Assembly: GCF_039634365.2 (NCBI RefSeq)
Contig: NZ_CP155079.2
Location: forward strand, 4,340,001 to 4,404,000
Direction: 5' to 3'
DNA: 64,000 nucleotides
Origin: Mucilaginibacter sp. PAMB04168
Lineage (GTDB): Bacteria; Bacteroidota; Bacteroidia; Sphingobacteriales; Sphingobacteriaceae
Below the pieces are notes generated by a model. The model made no database searches. It worked only from the letters and a program-made list of their open reading frames with translations, and was not told where the DNA came from. Position numbers and translations under genes: made by a program. This document shows positions 16,399 through 25,508 of this stretch, in pieces. Within the stretch, counting starts at the first letter, position 1, and each line of letters opens with the position of its first letter.

Positions 16399-19296
16399 TT
16401 ATATTTTCTTTAGTTCGCTGCTTAACTTGTAGGTCTTCCCTTTCTGCGTATCGAACTTTATTTCTTTGTCTTTATATTTTACAGTACAAGGGGCGCCTGT
16501 TTCCGATAATATTTCAGCTTGCTGTAGCGCACCGTTTTGCCATCTTAAATTGAGAACGAAACCACCACGGGCACGGATGCCTTTTACCTCGCCGTTTGGC
16601 AAAGCTGAGGGCAGAGCAGGTAATAACTCCAGCTTGCCGAACTGACTTTGCAGCAACATTTCGGCTACACCGGCAGCACCGCCAAAGTTACCATCAATCT
16701 GGAACGGCGGGTGGGCATCAAACATATTGTGGTAAATGCCACCTTTCTCGTGGTTTGGCACGGCATCAGCTGGCGACAACAGCATGGTTAGCATTTTGTA
16801 GGCATGGTCGCCGTCACGCATACGTGCCCAAATGTTGATCTTCCAGGCCAGGCTCCAACCGGTACCTTCGTCGCCCCGATATTTCATGGATTTTTTGGCG
16901 GCGTCCATCAGGTTTACATCAGCGGGGGTAATATCGGTACCCGGGTGTATACCCCACATATGCGATACGTGGCGGTGGGTATCGGTGGTATCATCCTTAT
17001 CCATAATCCACTCCTGTAGCTGCCCATATTTGCCAATCATGTTAGGTGCTATCTGCTTGTATTTTTCTTCCAACACTTTGCTAAAAGCGTCATCGGTACC
17101 TAATATTTTTGCCGCTGCTACGGTATTCTTAAATATTTCGCGGATGATCTGGTGATCCATGGTCGGTCCGGCCACCAATCCGCCATGCTCGGGTGAGTTG
17201 GATGGCGTGCTAATGAGGTAATCGGTTTTAGGATCCTTAACCAGATAGTTCACAAAAAACTCGGCTGCACCTTTCATCACCGGGTATGCGCGGGTTTGCA
17301 AAAAGGTCTTATCCTGTGTAAACTGGTAATGCTCCCACAAGCTTTCGCTTAACCAGGCCGCACCCGTTACCCAAATGCCGTGGTTAGCCGCATTAACCGG
17401 GGCCGTACCACGCCACAGGTCAGTGTTATGGTGCAGTACCCAGCCCGGCATATTATAGTGCGCTTTGGCAGTTTGTTTACCGGTTTGCACCAGGTCATCT
17501 ACCATGTTGAACAATGGTTGCGTGCAGGCTGAAAGGTTAAGCACCTCGGCAGGCCAGTAGTTCATTTGTAGGTTAATGTTGGTGGTAAACTTGCTGCCCC
17601 AGGGCGGTGTAAGCAGATCATTCCATAGGCCTTGTAAATTTGCCGGACCACCGCCTGGCCGTGATGTAGAGATGAGCAAATAACGGCTGTATTGCATAAA
17701 CAGGCTCACCAGTGCGGGGTCATCAGTGCTGTTGTATTTCAGGATGCGCTCATCAGTTGGCAGGTACTGGTTTTTACCGGTGCCCAGGTTAAGGGCAAAC
17801 TTGTTAAAGTATTGTTGATAGTCGGCTATGTGTTTGGCCTTAACCGCCGCATAAGCTTTGCCACGAACAGCTTGCATAGCTTTTTGACAAAGCGCCTCGG
17901 GATTGCCCGATACGTCTTTATAATTTTTAAAGTTGGTTGCCGCTGTTAAGTACAACGTCGCCTCGTTAGCACCGGTTATAGTGATGCCCTGATTGGTTAC
18001 GGCTAGCTTGCCGCCCTTAGCATCGGCATATAGGTAGCTTACACCCCGCAATACGCCGTTACGCACTTTAAATGATAAAGCCAGCGTGTGTGCATCCACT
18101 TTACGAATGGCAACTCCCTGATGTAAGGTTTTTAACAGTGCGTTAAAAGTTATTTTACCCGGTTTGTCAGCCGTTAAATGTACGGCCAGTACCTGCGCCG
18201 GATTGCTGGCCAGAAACTCGCGGGCGTAATTAACGCCCGATGCCGTGTAGCTCACATGTGCTGTCGAATTGCTGATATCCAGATCGCGGCGGTAGTTGCT
18301 GACATTGCCTTGTTTTAAAAATTGCAAGTATAAATCTGCAAAGGGCTGGTAATCGGCATTGTAACGGGGGAACTGCGGTGGATTATCATCCTGTATCCAG
18401 TATTTCCAGTTGCCGTTTAGTTTAACTACTTTGATGGTTTCGCCGGTTGTGGCATTTATGGCTTCGTTGTACTTACCGCTGGCCCGGGCTGCTTTTTCGT
18501 CAACCAGTTGGTAACCTTCAGGGTAAACGGCCAGCTCACGGGCGTTGCTGGTTAGGCCGCCTTTATCCCAGTAATTAATCACTTGTATGGCTATTTGGTT
18601 GGTACCAGCATGCAGCAGTTTAGCGGGGATAGTGTACCTCCGGTAATCAGGACCATCCACTGCGCCTACTTGTTCACCATTTATAAAAGTAAAATCCCGG
18701 TCACGAATGCGGCCGAGGCTCAACACCACGTTTTTACCTACCCAGTTAGCAGGCAGCTCAAAGGTGGTACGGAACCAAACAGCGCCATCCACCCCCTCAA
18801 ACCCGGGCACTATTTCCCATCCTTTTTCGGTTGGGAGGGTTACCGTTTTCCATTTACTGTCGTCGTACTGAGCGGCAGCCGGTGCTTTTACGCTGCTGGC
18901 GGTTTTGAACCAGGAGGCTTTTTGAGCCTCATAGGTATCCTCGTTGCTTTTGCGGCCCATAAAGTGTGCTTCAGCCATGGCTTCAGCTTCCTTTTGTTTG
19001 CCATCAAATATAAGCTGACGGATGGGCTGCAGGTATTTATAGGCACCGTCGCGCTGATAATCACGTGGTGCACCCGTCCATAAGGTTTGTTCGTTAAATT
19101 GCACGCGCTCGGTATCAATACCGCCATAGATCATTCCACCCATGCGGCCATTACCAATCGGCAGAGCATCAGTCCACTTTTGGGAGGGTTTGTTGTACCA
19201 GAGTTTAAGGGGTTGAGTTTGGGTATAAGCAGATGTGAATGATAAAGCAGCAAGGCTTAATATTATTAGTTTTGAAAAGATTACCGTTTTTTTCAT
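16399..19296 (-). CDS. GH95 alpha-L-fucosidase / alpha-L-galactosidase with inserted jelly-roll module
   Basis: A 965-residue secreted enzyme. The GH95 N-terminal beta-sandwich begins at WYNKPSQKWTDALPIGNGRMGGM. The conserved active-site motif FTTNINLQMNYWPAE is at residues 570-584 and IDGNFG with D868 near the end, so catalytic residues appear intact. The length exceeds a basic GH95 because a beta-sandwich module of the GH2-N/sialate-O-acetylesterase insert type (about residues 120-260, motifs VWFRTTFELP and FINGEQVG) interrupts the N-terminal domain. GH95 enzymes remove alpha-1,2-L-fucose or alpha-L-galactose, both present in plant cell walls including RG-II. It is followed 3 nt later by the GH2 gene. 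Confidence 0.92.
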   Translation of the reverse strand: MKKTVIFSKLIILSLAALSFTSAYTQTQPLKLWYNKPSQKWTDALPIGNGRMGGMIYGGIDTERVQFNEQTLWTGAPRDYQRDGAYKYLQPIRQLIFDGKQKEAEAMAEAHFMGRKSNEDTYEAQKASWFKTASSVKAPAAAQYDDSKWKTVTLPTEKGWEIVPGFEGVDGAVWFRTTFELPANWVGKNVVLSLGRIRDRDFTFINGEQVGAVDGPDYRRYTIPAKLLHAGTNQIAIQVINYWDKGGLTSNARELAVYPEGYQLVDEKAARASGKYNEAINATTGETIKVVKLNGNWKYWIQDDNPPQFPRYNADYQPFADLYLQFLKQGNVSNYRRDLDISNSTAHVSYTASGVNYAREFLASNPAQVLAVHLTADKPGKITFNALLKTLHQGVAIRKVDAHTLALSFKVRNGVLRGVSYLYADAKGGKLAVTNQGITITGANEATLYLTAATNFKNYKDVSGNPEALCQKAMQAVRGKAYAAVKAKHIADYQQYFNKFALNLGTGKNQYLPTDERILKYNSTDDPALVSLFMQYSRYLLISTSRPGGGPANLQGLWNDLLTPPWGSKFTTNINLQMNYWPAEVLNLSACTQPLFNMVDDLVQTGKQTAKAHYNMPGWVLHHNTDLWRGTAPVNAANHGIWVTGAAWLSESLWEHYQFTQDKTFLQTRAYPVMKGAAEFFVNYLVKDPKTDYLISTPSNSPEHGGLVAGPTMDHQIIREIFKNTVAAAKILGTDDAFSKVLEEKYKQIAPNMIGKYGQLQEWIMDKDDTTDTHRHVSHMWGIHPGTDITPADVNLMDAAKKSMKYRGDEGTGWSLAWKINIWARMRDGDHAYKMLTMLLSPADAVPNHEKGGIYHNMFDAHPPFQIDGNFGGAAGVAEMLLQSQFGKLELLPALPSALPNGEVKGIRARGGFVLNLRWQNGALQQAEILSETGAPCTVKYKDKEIKFDTQKGKTYKLSSELKKI

Positions 19297-19598
19297 TTCT
19301 GCAGTTTGACTTATGCTTGTACTTATTTCAGTGCTCCGTTAGGCTTGGTCATGTGTTTGTACCATCGCCTGTGGATGTACTTTTTCTTTTGTACACAAGA
19401 AAAAAGTACTAAAAAGAAAACTTGCGGCTAAGTGCTGCGGCTACCTCAGCTCGTGCTTTTACTTAAGTTTATGCAAGCCGCAACAGCCCTGATGCCACGT
19501 GAAGGATAAGGTGTTCTGCCTGTGTTTACATTTATTAGAACCTCCTCCGTCAACATTCAGATACAACCGTTCCGCTTTAAACTTTTACCTTTCAACTC
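19297..19598. repeat. 302-bp intergenic region with a dispersed inverted repeat
   Basis: No gene is seen. An imperfect inverted repeat at 19377-19409 (GTACTTTTTCTTTTGT against ACAAGAAAAAAGTAC) is followed by tactaaaaagaaaacttgcgg, resembling a widespread Bacteroidota intergenic repeat. The promoter of the GH95-GH2-GH78 transcript may lie at 19297-19376, or transcription may read through from the gene upstream. Confidence 0.5.
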
Positions 19599-22379
19599 TT
19601 AATTAAACAACCATCTTAAATCTTTGATGTTGCCTACGTTACTGAAACCGGCATCATACACAGGTACAACCTGGCTTTCTGTCACAAAACCCAGCACCAG
19701 GGCTATACCTTTAGGTAAAGTGAGGGTATTTGTGCCTGCTTTAAAGCTATAGGTATGTATGCTTACAGATGGCTGCCCGGGAATCAATATGCCATTAGAC
19801 AGCTTTACATCGGCCTGGCCATAATCATTGGCGCTGGCATCAATTTCCAACTGGGGGGCCAAGGCATAGCGCCAAGTATCAGGATTGATAAAACCTCCTT
19901 TGTTGAAATAGCCTACCAGTACTTTAACCGGTTGTGCGTTATTAAACTTAATAGCGGTGCCTTCTTTAAATTGCTTGTTACGATCCAGCTGTACGCCCTT
20001 TAGGCCTTGCAGTTCTTTGGCAAATTCAGTTATAGTGGCGGCCGTATCTGCAAATGGCCGGGCACCGGCGCCAATGGTGTAGGTGCCAGCTCCCCCGCTT
20101 ATGAGGTTTATCTGTGCGTTTACCAACGCTGTTTGCTGTCCCTTCTTTGCTTTAGACTCCGGCGATTTCAACGAGTCAATATTCTTTTTAAAATTAGCCA
20201 ATTCCTGCTCATAAACGGGCAGCAGTTCGGCCCAGGTTTTCATTTTACCATCAGTACCCGGTACCGGAATTTTACGCTGGCGGGTTTGCATACTGTTGGC
20301 GTACAAGTAGCTATCCTTGGTCAGTTTAACGAGTTCTCTGAAATGGTTTAAGCTCAGCTCCATGTCGGGCAGGGCTTTTTCCAAATCAGTTACATCGTCA
20401 GAATATTTGTACCTCAGAATAGATATAGCTGCCCGTATTTTATGCGAATAGCTGTTAGCCATGGCATTGTAGCAGTACATATCATTTTTAAGTCTGCTAA
20501 ACTCTTCTTTATCTTTAGTAACGCCCGGCGAAGCCTGCTCTATAGCATCTACTGACTTTTTACCATAGGTTACAATGTTGTTCAATACATCCATGGGCGT
20601 TTCGCCACGGTGGGGCTCGTGTTTCCACTCTTTTTCGGCATACTGACTCAGTATCTCTCCTTCTGGCGCTTCAGACTCGTACAACAAGCTAAACAAACCA
20701 AATTTTTCGGGATTGGTAAATTGTGCCATTAGCATACCCAAAGTCATGGTTTGACGGTTACCATCGGTAATACCTACTCTGCGTAGTATCTGCGGCGATA
20801 TTTCGCCCGATTCTTCATAAGCCTTCAAGATTTGCCCACCTTGTGCTTGCATACAGCCAAATTTAGCAGCCAGTTGAGCCGACCAGTATTTAACCTCTTC
20901 AGAACGACTGCGATGACAATTCCAGGCATAACGGGCCCATTCTTTGTACCATATCCAGTCGCGGTCTATTTGGATCAAACGCTCGTCGCGTTTATCGGCT
21001 GAGTAAGGCCAATCCCAATAGGAAGCCTGCGGGTACAGGTGCAAGCCGTTAGCTTCATAAACGTTATGCATGGCCAGCACACTTTTTTGTATAAAATCGG
21101 CCGAACCATAGCGAAAAGGTTCGAGGTTGGCTAAAATGTGTACGTTCTCAATTTGTACGGTGCCAATGCGGCTCAGGGTGCGGTGCAGATCGGCCCAGGC
21201 ACCATGAGGTGTGTAGGTGGTTAAAGCCTCACCATTAAATTTAGCCTCGGTATACAAATTTTTATAAAGCGGGAGCGCCGCTTTCATCACCGCAGGTGCA
21301 TCGGTATCATGCGCCCGCAAAACGATGGGTGGTTCTTCGGTTTTGCCTAAAGCTTTTAACCCGTCTTTTACACCAGGAATAATGGTTTTAGTAAACCAAT
21401 CAATATCATCCTGCCCTACGCCTTCCATAGCTTCGCCCAAGGCCACCATTAAGCCTACGTTTGGATATTTTTGAACAAAGGCTGCGATAGACTTGCGGGT
21501 ATAATCGGCAATGATGGGAACAATAGGGCGGTTACGATCCTGCGTTTTGAGGTTGTTTTTAACAGCGAATGGTTTGGAGACGATGATGTTGTAGAACATT
21601 TGTATCACCCAAATACCCCGCTTATCGGCCTCATCGGTCAGGAACTTATACATTTCCTCGTTCTTCTTAAACGTAGCCTCATCAACCTCAACTGCATACG
21701 GATACTCTTTTACCCTTACCAGTGAGGCAAACGGGTGACCGTTCCACAAGTACAGGGCATTCATGCGGTTTTGTGCCAGTGTATCCAGGTAACGCAACCA
21801 CAAAGCTTTATCATAAAACCAAGGAAAGTTTTCGGGCGTGTAAGGATACTCGTAAGTACCGCGCCCTTCTAACAGAACGGGCTTTTGCACGCCTACGCAA
21901 GCACCACGCATGACCATCTCGGGTTGGTCGGTTAGGCTTAAAGCAGCAGGCATTCCGCCTTGCTTTGCAATACGCTCGGCCAGTTCCATACAACCATATA
22001 ACACACCCGAATTATCGGTGCCTGCTACCACGACGGTATTTTTGCCGGTGTTGATAGCAAACCCTTCTTTACCCGGCTTACGCAAAATTTTAAGCTTGTA
22101 TTTTGTTAAGCTGTTTTTTATCAATACATCCTGCAAACGGCCAATTACAACGGTAGCCGAAGCAGTAATTGGCATCTGGTGAACAGTTTTAACCTGGTAA
22201 CCATTGGCCGATAATGCTTTAGCCAGCTTTGCAGCGCCGAACGTGATACGTACATGTGAACCGGCCGGCGTTACGATGGTTACTGCTTTAGGTGCTGCAA
22301 CGTTAATTTTTGCCATACCTGCATTACCTATCAGCAAGCACAAAACGCCTGCAAAAAAGCCCTGGAGTATTTTAGTCAT
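19599..22379 (-). CDS. Alpha-glucuronidase-like secreted glycosidase (family uncertain)
   Basis: A 926-residue protein with a signal peptide (about 1-23). Residues about 30-150 match the alpha/beta N-terminal domain seen in GH67/GH115/GH20-type enzymes (VVIGRLQD, VVVAGTDNSGVLYGCMELAERI). A TIM-barrel-like part follows (NRMNALYLWNGHPFASLVRV, YWDWPY), then a helical region and a C-terminal beta domain. The architecture suggests an enzyme acting on a uronic acid linkage. GH115 or GH138 (alpha-galacturonidase of RG-II) are possibilities I cannot separate by eye. It is near the end of the side-chain block. A TAGATTTG box (minus strand, 22512-22505) lies about 130 nt upstream. Confidence 0.6.
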   Translation of the reverse strand: MTKILQGFFAGVLCLLIGNAGMAKINVAAPKAVTIVTPAGSHVRITFGAAKLAKALSANGYQVKTVHQMPITASATVVIGRLQDVLIKNSLTKYKLKILRKPGKEGFAINTGKNTVVVAGTDNSGVLYGCMELAERIAKQGGMPAALSLTDQPEMVMRGACVGVQKPVLLEGRGTYEYPYTPENFPWFYDKALWLRYLDTLAQNRMNALYLWNGHPFASLVRVKEYPYAVEVDEATFKKNEEMYKFLTDEADKRGIWVIQMFYNIIVSKPFAVKNNLKTQDRNRPIVPIIADYTRKSIAAFVQKYPNVGLMVALGEAMEGVGQDDIDWFTKTIIPGVKDGLKALGKTEEPPIVLRAHDTDAPAVMKAALPLYKNLYTEAKFNGEALTTYTPHGAWADLHRTLSRIGTVQIENVHILANLEPFRYGSADFIQKSVLAMHNVYEANGLHLYPQASYWDWPYSADKRDERLIQIDRDWIWYKEWARYAWNCHRSRSEEVKYWSAQLAAKFGCMQAQGGQILKAYEESGEISPQILRRVGITDGNRQTMTLGMLMAQFTNPEKFGLFSLLYESEAPEGEILSQYAEKEWKHEPHRGETPMDVLNNIVTYGKKSVDAIEQASPGVTKDKEEFSRLKNDMYCYNAMANSYSHKIRAAISILRYKYSDDVTDLEKALPDMELSLNHFRELVKLTKDSYLYANSMQTRQRKIPVPGTDGKMKTWAELLPVYEQELANFKKNIDSLKSPESKAKKGQQTALVNAQINLISGGAGTYTIGAGARPFADTAATITEFAKELQGLKGVQLDRNKQFKEGTAIKFNNAQPVKVLVGYFNKGGFINPDTWRYALAPQLEIDASANDYGQADVKLSNGILIPGQPSVSIHTYSFKAGTNTLTLPKGIALVLGFVTESQVVPVYDAGFSNVGNIKDLRWLFN

Positions 22380-22551
22380 ATCAGTTATATCAAAAACGAC
22401 TTTAGCTGCTATGCTATAGGCTAAATAATTAACGCTATATAACTGAGTTTAATTACAGTTTAACAAACAGACTGAAAGTTTACTATTGGTTATTTTATCA
22501 GGTTCAAATCTATGGGTACAGCTCAAAGTTTTTGTATAGCATTTTTTCATG

Positions 22552-24129
22552 CTATTGTACCATTTTATCTTTACTAAGCGCCGGCAAGGGCAGTTTCACC
22601 ACAATATGTTTTAACTCACTGCTCTTTGAAATCTCTTTACCATCGGCGTAAACAAAGAAGCCTTTTCCCTGATGGTACTTCTCACCCGTCTTATCCCAGC
22701 GGATGGTAATCAGTCTGCCGCGGTAGTTCACTTTATCTAGGGCAAACCAATCCCACTGGTTAGGCGGCAACAGCGGATAAACTTCCAGCTTTTCATCATC
22801 ACGTGGTTTTAAGCCAATTAAATTACTGATAATCAGATCGGCAAAGCCGGAGTGATTATAGTAGCTGCTGCGCGGGTTATCGCCTTTTAGCCATTCGCCA
22901 TTTTTTTCATCCTGGTACTCGCCCAGGTATGGCAAGCCACGCTTAGTGTGCGATGCGGCATACTTGTGCAGTTCGTTATAGAACACTTTGGTAGACATGC
23001 CATCCTTATTCTTATAACTCGTTAACAAATTTGCCAGCCCTTTAAGCGTTTGCGTGGTTGCAAAAGGCCATACCGCGCCGTCCCATTCACAGCCATGTCC
23101 TGAACCATGCGTACGGAACCCAGGGTGCCTGCGCTCGGCCGTGGTAATGCCCCAGGGTGCGTTAAAGCCTTTCTCGTCGGTTAACTGCTCCCACTGTTCA
23201 GCGTATTTTGCTTTATCATCAGGCAGGTTAAAATACCATGGAATGTAACCCAATTCTTCCCGGGCATCGGCCAGTTGGTTCTTGGCTACTTGTTTTACTT
23301 TGAAGAAATTTGCCTTATTATCCCACAAAGTATCCTGAACAAGCTTTTTTAATAGCTTGGCTTTAGCTGCATATTTTTTCTTCAGGGTATCATTGCCGGC
23401 TAAATCGGCCATTTTGGAGAGTGCTACTGCGTTGCCATACATATAGCTGTTTATTGTGGGACGGATATTTTTATCCTTACGGCCACCGCTTATGGATTCC
23501 TCCATGGCGTCGCGTACATCAAATTGCCAGAACATTTGGTTAGGCAGTTGTTTTTCGCCCTCCCATTGGCGGTAGTCGGCATCCAGCGTGGGCAGTAATT
23601 TTTGCACCCAGTTTTTGTTGCCTTTTACCAGGTAATAGTTGTACACGGCATCCTGCAACCAACTGCTAAAGGCATGCAGGTGGGGCTTTGTTGTTTTGGG
23701 ATCTACATACAACCAAAAATTAATATACTCATTGATGAATTGCGGATTACGCAGCCAGCGCCCTTCGTAAATGTGATGACCTAATGCACTACTGATGGTG
23801 TTGTATTTACCAGCATGGTTCATCGGGGTTATAAACTCGGTGAAGATAAAGCCATCGGGTGTTTGCTTTAAATGTTTACGAAAGGTCCACCAGCGGTAGT
23901 AGTAGATTTTCTCGATGGTGCTATCCGGGCACTCAAACAGCGGCACATTTTGCGATAACCAGCCAAAAGCGTTATCATTGGTTACGTAGTTCTTTACCGT
24001 TTCGGTATCAATTTTATTAAATTCGGTAACGTAAAACTTCAACTTATCGGTGCTTAATCCAGGCTTGGTTTGCGCCTGGGTTAAGATTGCCGTAAAGGTT
24101 AGTAAGAGGTAAATTAATAACTTCTTCAT
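22552..24129 (-). CDS. Six-hairpin glycosidase-like secreted protein (MGH1/GH63-like)
   Basis: A 525-residue protein with a signal peptide (about 1-20). The rest has the look of an (alpha/alpha)6 barrel: CPDSTIEKIYYYRWWTFRKHL, ISSALGHHIYEGRWLRNPQF, WQFDVRDAMEESISGG, NSYMYGNAVALSKMADLAG and GCEWDGAVWPFATTQTLKGL. Acidic residues in VRDAMEES and CEWDGAVWPF are in positions where trehalase/GH63-type enzymes keep their catalytic acids. It ends with a short beta-rich tail. Its place between the uronidase-like gene and the sugar-acid enzymes implies pectin side-chain cleavage. The substrate and formal GH family are unknown. Confidence 0.6.
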   Translation of the reverse strand: MKKLLIYLLLTFTAILTQAQTKPGLSTDKLKFYVTEFNKIDTETVKNYVTNDNAFGWLSQNVPLFECPDSTIEKIYYYRWWTFRKHLKQTPDGFIFTEFITPMNHAGKYNTISSALGHHIYEGRWLRNPQFINEYINFWLYVDPKTTKPHLHAFSSWLQDAVYNYYLVKGNKNWVQKLLPTLDADYRQWEGEKQLPNQMFWQFDVRDAMEESISGGRKDKNIRPTINSYMYGNAVALSKMADLAGNDTLKKKYAAKAKLLKKLVQDTLWDNKANFFKVKQVAKNQLADAREELGYIPWYFNLPDDKAKYAEQWEQLTDEKGFNAPWGITTAERRHPGFRTHGSGHGCEWDGAVWPFATTQTLKGLANLLTSYKNKDGMSTKVFYNELHKYAASHTKRGLPYLGEYQDEKNGEWLKGDNPRSSYYNHSGFADLIISNLIGLKPRDDEKLEVYPLLPPNQWDWFALDKVNYRGRLITIRWDKTGEKYHQGKGFFVYADGKEISKSSELKHIVVKLPLPALSKDKMVQ

Positions 24130-24482
24130 TTATATTGGTTTATAATGGTCTTCGCTCACGAACTGGCCTTACGTCATTGCGAGGCGCGAAGCAATTTTTG
24201 CGAAGGATAGTCTTACTTGTGCTGTTAACTTCAGTTGGTGCTTCGTTTACTTTGTTCAGTGCTATAAACTCACTTCGTCTGCTCATTCGCCGCAGCGGCT
24301 GTTACTTTGCCATAGCCACAAAGTAACCAAAAGGCCTAGCCAACACAATCCCTGCCAGCGCTACAGGCCATACTCCCGGCCGGGTGCGTTGGCAGCCCCG
24401 CGCTTCTTTAATTTACTCATTCTCTTGTTTCTTGGCTCTCCCTATAAGTCCTTCGGCTTTCCTTACTAAATCCTCCCTCACC
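24130..24482. repeat. 353-bp intergenic region made largely of dispersed repeats
   Basis: No gene is supported; the short plus-strand ORF here is translated repeat. At 24171-24198 is a cgtcattgcgaggcgcgaag-type repeat unit. At 24301-24327 is a perfect 9-bp inverted repeat (GTTACTTTG / CAAAGTAAC) followed by caaaaggcc, another common intergenic repeat of this bacterial group. The hairpin may also terminate transcription of the dehydrogenase operon's upstream or downstream neighbour. Confidence 0.55.
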
Positions 24483-25499
24483 TCATTCATTCACAATCAT
24501 AGCCTTAATTACCTGTGTTTCGGGTAACAGCCAGCTTTCAAATTCTTGTTTCACTTCGTCGAAATTAACGCGGTGAGTGATATAAGTTTTAGGGTCTACC
24601 AGTCCTTGTTTCATGCTAGCTACTACGTGCTCAAAGTCCTGACGGGTAGCGTTACGGCTGCTCATCAGGGTAGATTCGCGCTTGTGAAACTCTGGGTGAT
24701 TAAAGCTGAATGCATCTTTTTGCAACCCAATCAATACATAACGGCCGCCATGTGCCAGGTAATCAATACCGCCGTTTATGGCTTTCAGGTTGCCGGTTGC
24801 ATCTACCACTACCGAAGCCATATCGCCGTTTGTAATGGTCCGTAATTGCTCAATCGCGTTACCTTCAAGCGGATTAATGGTGTGCTGTATGCCCAACTTG
24901 TTTTTACAAAAGTTAAGACGATCATTACTTACGTCCATAGCAATTACATTGCCCCCTGCTATACGGGCAAATTCTATAGTGCCCAAACCAATCGGCCCGG
25001 CTCCAATTACCAGCACAAATTCGCCCGGCTCAACCATGGCCCTACGGATACCATGCGCACCTATGGCCAAAGGCTCAACCAGTGCCAGCTCGTCATAAGT
25101 TAATCCTTCGCCGTGTACCAGCGCGTAAGATGGTACTTGCAGATACTCTACCATGCCGCCATCAGCATGCACACCGCAAACCTGTATGTTTACGCAGCAG
25201 TTAGGTTTGCCTGAACGACAGGCCACGCAAATGCCACAATTAAAATAAGGAATAAAGGTTACTGCCTCGCCTACCTCGAAGCCCGGTGCATTATCAAATT
25301 CCACCAACTCGCCCGATAGCTCATGACCCAAAATACGGGGGTAGCTAAAGAAGGGCTGGGTGCCGCGGTAGGCATGCAAATCGGTACCGCAAATACCTAT
25401 GCGCTTTATTTTGATAATGGCATGATCGGGTTTAAGCTGGGGTTTCTCCACCTCGCCATAATCGAACGTGCCAGGGGTAGTACAGGTTAATATTTTCAT
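24483..25499 (-). CDS. Zinc-dependent dehydrogenase, L-galactonate 5-dehydrogenase type
   Basis: A 338-residue medium-chain, zinc-dependent alcohol dehydrogenase. Catalytic zinc ligands C37 (GICGTD), H59 and E60 (LGHE) and structural zinc cysteines C88, C91, C94 and C102 are all present. A Rossmann motif VIGAGPIGLG follows in the middle. The stretch GTQPFFSYPRILGHE and the late FHKRESTLMSSRNAT resemble, from memory, E. coli YjjN/LgoD, which oxidises L-galactonate to D-tagaturonate. UxaB, which uses tagaturonate, is encoded 3 kb upstream. The gene starts 9 nt after the lactonase stop. L-fuconate or L-rhamnonate metabolism is the main alternative. Cytoplasmic. Confidence 0.8.
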   Translation of the reverse strand: MKILTCTTPGTFDYGEVEKPQLKPDHAIIKIKRIGICGTDLHAYRGTQPFFSYPRILGHELSGELVEFDNAPGFEVGEAVTFIPYFNCGICVACRSGKPNCCVNIQVCGVHADGGMVEYLQVPSYALVHGEGLTYDELALVEPLAIGAHGIRRAMVEPGEFVLVIGAGPIGLGTIEFARIAGGNVIAMDVSNDRLNFCKNKLGIQHTINPLEGNAIEQLRTITNGDMASVVVDATGNLKAINGGIDYLAHGGRYVLIGLQKDAFSFNHPEFHKRESTLMSSRNATRQDFEHVVASMKQGLVDPKTYITHRVNFDEVKQEFESWLLPETQVIKAMIVNE

Positions 25500-25508
25500 C
25501 TTTTCTTT

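Noticed and set aside
18583..19083. 166-codon plus-strand ORF opposite GH95
   Set aside because: It is a shadow of the GH95 coding sequence; the amino-acid make-up is not protein-like and no family motif is present.
24135..24326. 63-codon plus-strand ORF in an intergenic gap
   Set aside because: It is translated repeat DNA (SLRGAKQF-type peptide), seen in many unrelated intergenic repeats.
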